A stretch of DNA of 5,064 bases from an uncultured Flavobacteriaceae bacterium (GTDB taxonomy: Bacteria; Bacteroidota; Bacteroidia; Flavobacteriales; Flavobacteriaceae): NCBI GenBank assembly GCA_947311815.1, contig CAMZMA010000192.1, positions 1-5,064 of the forward strand. Direction: 5' to 3'. The notes below the pieces were generated by a model. The model worked only from the letters and a program-made list of their open reading frames with translations, ran no database searches and was not told where the DNA came from. The position numbers were made by a program, and so were the translations under genes. Positions 1 through 4,556 of the stretch are shown here, in pieces (the first letter of the stretch is position 1; every line of letters starts with the position of its first letter).

Positions 1-862
1 CAGACTGTATTTTGTGTTTAAAAAGTATTGTTACAATTTGTTTGGCAACATTATTAGAAAAATCAATCACCTCAAAAGTGGTGTTTTTTTCAGTTGATTT
101 TAGTTTTTCTCCTCTTTTTTCTATAAAAACAATTGTCGGAATACTTTTGTTAAAAACATGAGCGTTTTTTGGTATTCTCAAACCTCTATCTAACACTATT
201 CGCACAGGATTATTACCTGACCAACTACGTATATTTAACTTCGGGTTATCAGCAATCACCGTATTTGTTCCCACCAAAATAGCGTGTTCTTCGCTTCGCC
301 ATTTGTGTACAATTTGCTGCGAATAATTGTTACTTATCCAAACTGGTTTTTGCGCTTCTTTTTTATCTGGAGCGATAAATCTGTCTTTGGTTTCCGCCCA
401 TTTTAAAATAACATAAGGACGTTTTTTATTTTGAACCGTAAAAAATCGTTTGTGATGTTCTTTGCATTCATCTTCTAAAACACCAACCGTTACATTGCAA
501 CCCGATTTTTTTAGATGCTCAATTCCTTTACCTGCCACCAAACTATTGGTATCTACACAACCAATAATCACATTTTTTAGCTGATGTTTTGCAATTAAAT
601 CGGTACAAGGTGGCGTTTTACCAAAATGCGCACAAGGCTCTAAAGTTACATATATCGTCGCCTCTTTTAACACCGATGTATCGGTTACCGAATTAATGGC
701 ATTTACCTCTGCATGATTTTCGCCATAAGGCGATGTAAAGCCTTCGCCTATAATAACATCATCTAAAACAATAACTGCGCCTACAGATGGATTCGGGCGT
801 GTAGTGCCCATACCGTTTTTAGCAATTTGCAAGCATCGTTGCATGTACTTTTGATGATTCAT
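1..862 (-). CDS. ribD: RibD, bifunctional riboflavin deaminase/reductase (3' end cut off by window)
   Basis: Cytosolic bifunctional enzyme of riboflavin synthesis: the N-terminal zinc deaminase acts on the pyrimidine made by GTP cyclohydrolase II, and the C-terminal NADPH-dependent domain reduces the ribosyl side chain. The open frame reads 287 codons from ATG at 862 to the left edge without a stop. The deaminase signature is complete: HAEVNAI with His50 and Glu52, then EPCAHFGKTPPC with zinc ligands Cys77 and Cys86. The reductase domain starts near residue 149 (RPYVILKWAET) and has GTNTVIADNPKLNIR at 198-212. The usual Asp-Gly after the first reductase strand reads Asp160-Arg161 here, a mild oddity. 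Family proteins run about 345-365 residues, so roughly 60-75 C-terminal residues lie outside. The start is 8 bases after the stop of the lipoprotein gene, so the two are probably cotranscribed. No Shine-Dalgarno and no FMN riboswitch is visible ahead of it. Confidence 0.96.
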   Translation of the reverse strand, partial: MNHQKYMQRCLQIAKNGMGTTRPNPSVGAVIVLDDVIIGEGFTSPYGENHAEVNAINSVTDTSVLKEATIYVTLEPCAHFGKTPPCTDLIAKHQLKNVIIGCVDTNSLVAGKGIEHLKKSGCNVTVGVLEDECKEHHKRFFTVQNKKRPYVILKWAETKDRFIAPDKKEAQKPVWISNNYSQQIVHKWRSEEHAILVGTNTVIADNPKLNIRSWSGNNPVRIVLDRGLRIPKNAHVFNKSIPTIVFIEKRGEKLKSTEKNTTFEVIDFSNNVAKQIVTILFKHKIQS

Positions 863-870
863 TGAGCGAT

Positions 871-1328
871 TTATAATTTTATTTCCTCCGTTTTATCAAT
901 CGGATATACTTTAGAAAAGCCCAAAACTTTGTATCGCAATTCTCCTTTAAACTGTACTTTGATTGATTTGTTTAATATAGAATTCAGTAAACCACTTAAA
1001 ATTCCGTTTTTATTATTTTTAAAAATCTGTCTAGTTGGAATTTCAACTACTAATGGAATGGCAAATTCTTTTTTTGCAGGCACTTTAAATTCTTTTGATG
1101 AAACCTGTGCAACTTCTGCCCCGTTTACAATCACTTTAATGGCATCGGTAGCAATTTTACCACCAATACTGTTTGGGTTTTTAAAAAAGCATCGGCATGC
1201 AACACAATTAAACCTGCATTTGCACTAATCAATTTTATATGATCTACTTTTACAAAAACGGGTTTTTTATTCACGGTACAACTACTCATCAACAAAACAA
1301 AAGTTAAAAAATAAAGTCCTTTTTTCAT
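871..1328 (-). pseudogene. LEA type 2 (LEA14/WHy-like) lipoprotein, broken by a -1 frameshift
   Basis: Two open frames add up to one protein. The first (1328 to 1131, 65 codons) starts with a lipoprotein signal, MKKGLYFLTFVLLMSSC, with the lipid-attachment Cys at 17 and no acidic surface-export signal after it. It reads normally to ADAF-L-K at residues 45-50, then ends in a nonsense tail (TQTVLVVKLLPMPLK). In the -1 frame from base 1179 the text continues as NPNSIGGKIATDAIKV and then VNGAEVAQVSSKEFKVPAKK, finishing in IDKTEEIKL at 871. The joined product would be 152 residues, a normal length for a single LEA2 domain, which is a beta-sandwich of uncertain role often tied to stress or envelope functions. 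The break is at the run T6A5 (1178-1188), one base short of an open frame. It may be a true mutation, a homopolymer sequencing error, or a recoded gene. The family call rests on pattern memory of flavobacterial homologues. Confidence 0.78.
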
Positions 1329-1352
1329 CTCTATTTATTTTAAAAAATTAGG

Positions 1353-1360
1353 TAACTTGC
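1353..1360 (+). promoter_or_regulatory. Weak -7-like box for the GNAT-prmC unit
   Basis: TAACTTGC on the plus strand is one T short of the common flavobacterial form TAACTTTGC. It lies 22 bases before the ATG at 1383, which would give a leader of about 15 bases. No convincing -33 TTG is seen at the right distance. The box is followed by a direct repeat of CTTGC (1356-1360 and 1362-1366). It is the only candidate in the 54 bases between the divergent genes. Confidence 0.25.
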
Positions 1361-1365
1361 TCTTG

Positions 1366-1393
1366 CAAAAATAGTGATTCCTATGACACCAAA
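1366..1393 (-). promoter_or_regulatory. Putative Bacteroidota promoter for the LEA2-ribD unit
   Basis: On the minus strand, TATTTTTG at 1373-1366 matches the Bacteroidota -7 consensus TAnnTTTG at every fixed position. A TTTG at 1393-1390 lies 16 bases upstream, slightly shorter than the usual spacing to the -33 element. Transcription would begin roughly at 1360-1355, giving a leader of about 30 bases before the ATG at 1328. The box overlaps the first codons of the divergent acetyltransferase gene, so the two promoters must share this short region. Prediction from consensus only. Confidence 0.5.
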
Positions 1394-1874
1394 TGATTTT
1401 ATTATTAGAGAAATAAAACCTCAAGATAACGAACAAATTGCACACGTAATTAGAGCAGTTTTAATAGAGTTTGGCGTACCAAAAGTAGGTACCGCTTATG
1501 AAGACAAAGCCTTAGATTGCATGTTTGAAACCTATAATCATCCTAAAAAAACGTATTTTGTGATAGAATACCAACAAAAAATTGTGGGCGGGTGCGGAAT
1601 TGCTCCTCTAGAAAATTACGATGGTAACACCTGCGAATTACAAAAAATGTACTTCTTACCTATTGCCAGAGGGAAAGGTTTGGGAAGTAAAATGATTAAT
1701 ACTTGTCTTAAAAAAGCGAGTGAATTCAACTTTGAAAATTGTTATTTAGAGACCTTGCCTTACATGGAATCTGCCAGAGCTTTGTACAAAAAAAACGGAT
1801 TTGTATCTTTAACAGAACGCATGGGAAACACAGGTCATTTTTCGTGTAATTTATGGATGCTAAAAGAGCTGTAA
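1383..1874 (+). CDS. GNAT family N-acetyltransferase
   Basis: Predicted cytosolic acyltransferase using acetyl-CoA; the acceptor is unknown. The 163-residue product is the usual length of a single GNAT fold. Motif A is clear: the beta-4 strand CELQKMYFLP (84-93) followed by the acetyl-CoA pyrophosphate loop RGKGLG (96-101) and its helix. Motif B follows as YLETLPYMESARALYKKNGF (121-140), where the Tyr-Lys-Lys-Asn-Gly-Phe ending is typical of the family. I chose ATG at 1383 over an in-frame GTG at 1374 because the GTG adds only MIP and overlaps the divergent promoter. Its TAA is directly followed by the ATG of prmC with no gap, so the two are surely cotranscribed and may be translationally coupled. 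That pairing suggests, but does not show, a translation-related acceptor such as a ribosomal protein. It does not look close enough to RimI to name it so. Confidence 0.9.
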   Translation: MTPNDFIIREIKPQDNEQIAHVIRAVLIEFGVPKVGTAYEDKALDCMFETYNHPKKTYFVIEYQQKIVGGCGIAPLENYDGNTCELQKMYFLPIARGKGLGSKMINTCLKKASEFNFENCYLETLPYMESARALYKKNGFVSLTERMGNTGHFSCNLWMLKEL

Positions 1875-2912
1875 ATGTCTATCAAAGAATTTAAATTATA
1901 CTTTTCTAATCTTCTAAAAGACACGTATCCAACTACTGAAATTGATTCTTTTTTCTTTATTTTGATGGAAGAATTTCTAGATTTTAAACGAATTGACACG
2001 GTTATGAAAGCTGATATTACAATTCCTTCGGATGTGTTCTCTCTATTAAAAAAAAGCACCGAACGATTGCTAAAAGAAGAACCGATTCAATATATTTTAG
2101 GAAAAACCGAGTTTTACGATGTACCTTTTTTGGTTGATAAAAACACCTTAATTCCGAGACCAGAAACTGAAGAATTAGTGGATTGGATTCTCATTGAAGT
2201 AAAAGAAACGAGAGAGAAGAATAAAGAAACAAGACGTAAGACTCAAGACGTAAGATACAAGACAAAAGAGCGAAAATTACATGTTTTAGACATTGGCACA
2301 GGCACAGGATGCATTCCGATTGCTTTGGCTAAAAATGTATCAAATGCAACTATTTCTGCTATTGACATTTCTAAAAAAGCCTTAGAAATTGCTCAAAAAA
2401 ATGCTCAACTTAACGAAGTTGCAGTTTCTTTTTTTGAAGCGGATATTTTAAAGATTGACTCATTTAATGAGATTACTTCATCGCAAACTCCTCGTAATGA
2501 CAAGGGAAACGTCATTGCAAAAAACCACGTCATTGCGAGTGCAACAAAGCAATCTCTCTCTAAAAACGAAATTACTACGTCGCAAACGCCTCGAAATGAT
2601 GTAAAATTCGACCTCATCGTTTCCAATCCGCCATATGTTCGCGAATTAGAAAAAACAGAAATCAATAATAATGTTTTACAAAACGAACCTCATATTGCCT
2701 TGTTTGTTTCTGATGAAAACCCCTTACTATTTTACAATAAAATTGCTGATTTGGCTAAAAATCATCTAACAAAAAACGGATTATTATTCTTTGAAATCAA
2801 TCAATATTTAGGAAAAGAAACTGTAAACATGTTAGCTGAAAAAGGATTTAAAAACATCACACTAAAAAAAGATTTCTCTGGCAATGACAGAATGATAAAA
2901 GCAAACATCTAA
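1875..2912 (+). CDS. prmC: PrmC, release factor glutamine methyltransferase, carrying two repeat-derived insertions
   Basis: SAM-dependent cytosolic enzyme that methylates the Gln of the GGQ motif of peptide release factors RF1 and RF2, aiding translation termination. Order of parts: N-terminal helical domain (about 1-70), PIQYILGKTEFYDVPF (70-85), IPRPETEELV (93-102), SAM-binding LDIGTGTGC (138-146), acidic strand end SAIDIS (161-166), catalytic NPPY (251-254), and a normal C-terminus with FFEINQYLGKE (305-315) and DRMIK. At 345 residues it is about 60 longer than the usual 280-290. The excess lies in two low-complexity stretches, roughly 108-134 (KETREKNKETRRKTQD...) and 198-242 (two NEIT[S/T]SQTPRND blocks around VIASATKQS), both translated from repetitive DNA and both in surface loops between core strands. 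All catalytic motifs and the frame are kept, so it is probably functional. The stop overlaps the next ATG by one base. Confidence 0.95.
   Translation: MSIKEFKLYFSNLLKDTYPTTEIDSFFFILMEEFLDFKRIDTVMKADITIPSDVFSLLKKSTERLLKEEPIQYILGKTEFYDVPFLVDKNTLIPRPETEELVDWILIEVKETREKNKETRRKTQDVRYKTKERKLHVLDIGTGTGCIPIALAKNVSNATISAIDISKKALEIAQKNAQLNEVAVSFFEADILKIDSFNEITSSQTPRNDKGNVIAKNHVIASATKQSLSKNEITTSQTPRNDVKFDLIVSNPPYVRELEKTEINNNVLQNEPHIALFVSDENPLLFYNKIADLAKNHLTKNGLLFFEINQYLGKETVNMLAEKGFKNITLKKDFSGNDRMIKANI
2202..2271 (+). repeat. 14-base tandem repeat inside prmC
   Basis: Three adjacent units start at 2230, 2244 and 2258: CAAGACGTAAGACT, CAAGACGTAAGATA and CAAGACAAAAGAGC. Two weaker units (7-8 of 14 matches) may precede them back to about 2202. 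Since 14 is not a multiple of three, the encoded peptide does not repeat, which shows the repeat lives at DNA level. It encodes a Lys/Arg/Glu-rich stretch of PrmC between the IPRPETEELV region and the GTGTG motif. Purine-rich CAAGACGTAAGA-type tandem arrays are, from memory, scattered in other flavobacterial genomes. Confidence 0.75.
2466..2600 (+). repeat. Cluster of palindromic dispersed repeats inserted in frame in prmC
   Basis: Three related arms are visible. Arm A (2469-2501, begins GAGATTACTTCATCGC, ends CTCGTAATGAC) and arm C (2568-2600, GAAATTACTACGTCGC to CTCGAAATGAT) are direct repeats, about 80% identical. Arm B (2529-2556, GTCATTGCGAGTGC to AAGCAATCTC) is the same unit inverted, with about 5 bases missing in its middle. 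A stub GTCATTGC at 2511-2518 is a further partial copy. A with B, or B with C, can form long imperfect hairpins; the B-C loop is about 11 bases. The GTCATTGCGAG...AAGCAATCTC form is a dispersed repeat I recall from many bacterial genomes; its other-strand translation here contains RDCFVALAMT, close to the RDCFVAALLAMT-like peptides commonly predicted from such repeats. The element is 135 bases, keeps the frame and lacks stops in the PrmC reading. Confidence 0.85.
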
Positions 2913-3067
2913 TGGCAAAAAAAGGAAAAGCAAAAAACACCGTAAACAAAGCAAAACACTCTAAATTAATGCATCAAAAAGTAAACAAAGTAAAGCTGCA
3001 AAAAATAAAAAACAAAGAGCGTTTAAAAGCAATTATTAAAGGATACACAAAAAAGAAAGACAACTAA
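2912..3067 (+). CDS. Small lysine-rich basic protein, function unknown
   Basis: A 51-codon open frame starts at an ATG whose A is the last base of the prmC stop (TAATG), a classic coupling arrangement, and ends with TAA at 3067. The product begins MAKKGKAKNTVNKAKHSK and ends GYTKKKDN. About 18 of 51 residues are Lys, with one Arg and two His against one Glu and one Asp, so it is strongly basic and cytosolic (no signal peptide or membrane segment). The middle (about 19-43) could form a basic helix. Such composition fits a nucleic-acid or ribosome-associated protein, but I do not recognise the family. Because the local DNA is A-rich, lysine codons would be frequent by chance. The precise overlap with prmC and the clean ATG-to-stop frame are the main arguments that it is real. 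Confidence 0.62.
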   Translation: MAKKGKAKNTVNKAKHSKLMHQKVNKVKLQKIKNKERLKAIIKGYTKKKDN

Positions 3068-3077
3068 CAACCTCTTT

Positions 3078-3099
3078 TTGTAACAATTGTAACTTACAA
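3078..3099. promoter_or_regulatory. Direct repeat plus perfect palindrome upstream of the cytochrome gene, possible operator
   Basis: TTGTAAC occurs at 3078-3084 and again at 3087-3093. The second copy forms a perfect 13-base palindrome TTGTAACTTACAA (3087-3099). It lies about 50 bases before the cytochrome ATG and some 17 bases before the candidate -7 box at 3116. Position and symmetry suit a dimeric regulator, perhaps of the CRP/FNR type, but the factor is not identifiable from sequence and chance palindromes are common in AT-rich DNA. Confidence 0.35.
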
Positions 3100-3115
3100 C
3101 ACCAAAAAAATAGAC

Positions 3116-3123
3116 TATTTTTA
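3116..3123 (+). promoter_or_regulatory. Putative -7 box of the cytochrome gene
   Basis: TATTTTTA differs from TAnnTTTG only at the last base and lies 23 bases before the ATG at 3147. No TTG is found at the expected distance upstream; the nearest, at 3087-3089, is 26 bases away. A separate promoter is plausible because the gene sits 79 bases beyond the preceding stop, but readthrough from the prmC unit is equally possible since no terminator hairpin is visible in between. Confidence 0.3.
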
Positions 3124-3146
3124 CAGAAAATAAACAAACTACAATT

Positions 3147-3917
3147 ATGAAACTAAAACACCTTTTTATCGTTCTAATCGGTTTAAGTATTGCAAGCTGT
3201 ACATCAGAAAAAAAAGAAAAGAAAACTACAAAAATTAAAAAAACGGTAACTGCCTCTATCTCTTCTAAAGGATATAAATTAATGGAACAAAAATGTTTTA
3301 TTTGTCATACAGCAAAACCTGACCCGTCTAAAAGAGGAAGTATGATTGCGCCTCCAATGGCAAAAGTACAAGAACATTACAAACCACAATACGCTACCAA
3401 AGAAGCCTTTACAAAAGCAATTGTTTCTTGGGTTAAAAATCCATCAAAAGAAAATACGCTAATGCCAGGAGCTATTAGAAAATTTAATTTGATGACCAAA
3501 ATGCCTTATGATGAAGCTGATGTAAAAATTATTGCCGAAACATTATTTGATATGGATTTTGGTAAAATGCCAAAAATGGAAGAAGAAAAAGGATTGGAGC
3601 TAAACAATGGTAAAAAGTGGAAATTAAAATCTGCGACTATTGATAAAGTAAAAGCTATCTCAAAAAAATTAGCCAATTTCACTTCAACCGATGTAAAAGA
3701 GTATCAACAGTTAGGAAATGATGTGTTTAAAAATGCCAAAACCATTATTATGGACGATAGCTACAATGATGCTTTATTTAAAGAGCTCCATAAATTCTTT
3801 AATAATATTGAAGGAAATATGCATTTACTTATCGCTGCTCAAAACATTAAAAATGCTAAAAAGCAACAAGATATTTTAACCATGAAGTTCGAGAAATTTC
3901 ATCAATTTTTTGAGTAA
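3147..3917 (+). CDS. c-type cytochrome lipoprotein with a helical C-terminal domain
   Basis: Predicted envelope-anchored monohaem cytochrome for electron transfer on the periplasmic side. The signal MKLKHLFIVLIGLSIASC places the lipidated Cys at 18, followed by a Lys/Glu-rich linker (19-40). A single haem-attachment motif CFICH lies at 50-54, then APPM (68-71). The distal axial Met is probably in LMPGAIRKF (106-113) or TKMPY (117-121). The class I cytochrome domain ends near residue 140 at the helix DEADVKIIAETLFDMDF. Residues 150-256 form a second, clearly helical region (starts NNGKKWKLK, later ELHKFF and HQFFE) with no second CxxCH; I do not recognise its fold, though similar tails follow haem domains in other flavobacterial cytochromes as I recall. 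A haem, metal or partner role for it is open. Maturation would need the cytochrome c assembly system, not in view. The partner chain is unknown. Confidence 0.88.
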   Translation: MKLKHLFIVLIGLSIASCTSEKKEKKTTKIKKTVTASISSKGYKLMEQKCFICHTAKPDPSKRGSMIAPPMAKVQEHYKPQYATKEAFTKAIVSWVKNPSKENTLMPGAIRKFNLMTKMPYDEADVKIIAETLFDMDFGKMPKMEEEKGLELNNGKKWKLKSATIDKVKAISKKLANFTSTDVKEYQQLGNDVFKNAKTIIMDDSYNDALFKELHKFFNNIEGNMHLLIAAQNIKNAKKQQDILTMKFEKFHQFFE

Positions 3918-3957
3918 CTCAACTGTTTTTTTTAACACAAAATTGAGTCTAAAAACA

Positions 3958-3990
3958 AAAAAGGAGCGCCATAAAATAGCACTCCTTTTT
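3958..3990. terminator. Bidirectional rho-independent terminator
   Basis: AAAAAGGAGCGC (3958-3969) pairs with GCACTCCTTTTT (3979-3990) in a 12-pair stem with one C-A mismatch around a 9-base loop. The A-run on the left and T-run on the right let it work from both sides. It sits between the convergent cytochrome gene (ends 3917) and the repeat-protein gene (ends 4008), where such a shared terminator is expected. A weaker ACTCAA/TTGAGT inverted repeat at 3917-3948 lies just ahead of it. Confidence 0.88.
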
Positions 3991-4007
3991 ATCTTATAAA
4001 GAAAAAA

Positions 4008-4433
4008 CTACTCCTCTTCTTCAGTTTCTTTATCACCTTCTACTAAATTTTCTACTTTATCAGAAACTGTTTCAACAGCATCTTTTGCTACGTCTTTGGC
4101 TTTTTCAAAGGCATTTTCGGCTGTTTCGGCAACATTGCTAGCAACATCCTTCGCTTTATCAAAAGCAGTTGTAGCCATTTCAGCAGCGTTTTCTCTTAAG
4201 TCTTTTGTTGCGTCCATTGCTTCATCAGCTAAATTTTTTGCTTCTTCTGCAACATCTTCTGCAACATCTTTTACTTTTTCGAAAGCATCTCCTGCCATTT
4301 CTGTTGCTTTTTCACGCACATCTTTAGTTGCTTCCATTGCGTCTTCTGCTAAGTCTTTTACTTCATCAACAGCTTTATCTGCTACTTGTTTGGCTGTACC
4401 AAATAATTTTTTTAATCCGTCTAATAATCCCAT
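4008..4433 (-). CDS. Repetitive amphipathic-helix protein, LEA group 3-like / apolipoprotein-like
   Basis: A 141-residue acidic protein, almost entirely Ala, Lys, Glu, Asp and Val, with no Cys, Trp or Pro. It starts MGLLDGLKKLFGTAKQVADK, a short amphipathic N-terminus without a true signal peptide, and ends in the acidic tail GDKETEEEE. A 40-residue unit occurs twice (28-67 and 68-107: LAEDAMEATKDVR, then LADEAMDATKDLR), followed by a partial copy of its last 18 residues (108-125, AFEKAKDVAKDAVETV). Forty and eighteen residues are close to whole numbers of helical turns (11 and 5), so each copy keeps the same hydrophobic face. This pattern is typical of group 3 LEA, YtxH-like and apolipoprotein-like proteins, linked to desiccation, salt or membrane stress; the exact role here is not known. 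It is unrelated to the LEA2 domain encoded at 871-1328. A weak -7-like TAAATTGC lies at 4465-4458 on the same strand. Confidence 0.85.
   Translation of the reverse strand: MGLLDGLKKLFGTAKQVADKAVDEVKDLAEDAMEATKDVREKATEMAGDAFEKVKDVAEDVAEEAKNLADEAMDATKDLRENAAEMATTAFDKAKDVASNVAETAENAFEKAKDVAKDAVETVSDKVENLVEGDKETEEEE
4059..4352 (-). repeat. 120-base tandem repeat within the LEA3-like gene
   Basis: Two 120-base units (4352-4233 and 4232-4113) encode the two 40-residue copies, and 4112-4059 encodes the partial third copy of 54 bases. The unit length is a multiple of three, so the repeat is preserved at protein level. The copies differ at many bases while keeping the residue pattern, pointing to an old duplication held by selection on helix shape. 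Confidence 0.75.
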
Positions 4434-4509
4434 TTTATTTATTTTTTATTTAGGTAAGCAATTTAAAGATTTCTTCTTTAAAATTCAGTTTTTTTACTCA
4501 AAATCTTTG

Positions 4510-4517
4510 TAACTTCG
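4510..4517 (+). promoter_or_regulatory. Putative -7 box of lpd
   Basis: TAACTTCG differs from TAnnTTTG at one position and lies 39 bases before the lpd ATG, giving a leader of roughly 30-35 bases. The -33 region is a run of T (4489-4495) without a clear TTG. It is the best candidate in the 123-base divergent gap between the repeat protein and lpd. Confidence 0.45.
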
Positions 4518-4556
4518 CACTATAATTAGACAAAACACACATCAAATTTAAGACTT

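Noticed and set aside
863..870. FMN riboswitch or separate promoter ahead of ribD
   Set aside because: Only 8 bases separate ribD from the upstream gene, leaving no room for an aptamer, and no conserved RFN-type segments were seen.
929..1228. Plus-strand open frame of 99 codons opposite the LEA2 gene
   Set aside because: It is antisense to a recognisable lipoprotein gene and has no family features; the Phe/Leu-rich text is what an antisense frame of Lys/Asn-rich coding DNA gives.
1374..1382. Upstream in-frame GTG as the start of the GNAT gene
   Set aside because: It would add only three residues, GTG is a weaker start, and the ATG at 1383 fits the fold.
1835..2059. Minus-strand 74-codon frame across the GNAT-prmC junction
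   Set aside because: Antisense to two well-supported genes, with no motif or plausible promoter.
2466..2600. CRISPR-like array
   Set aside because: The arms alternate in orientation, are diverged and lie within a coding frame; there are no regular spacers or cas genes.
2405..2665. Minus-strand 86-codon frame within prmC
   Set aside because: It covers the palindromic repeats and the NPPY coding region; peptides such as RDCFVALAMT are typical spurious translations of this repeat. Used only as support for the repeat call.
3917..3948. ACTCAA/TTGAGT inverted repeat as a terminator of its own
   Set aside because: The stem is only six pairs with a 20-base loop and no following T-run; the hairpin at 3958-3990 is far stronger.
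4096..4512. Plus-strand 138-codon Ala/Ser/Phe-rich frame opposite the LEA3-like gene
   Set aside because: It mirrors the charged repeat on the other strand and covers its promoter region; the minus frame has the coherent helical pattern.
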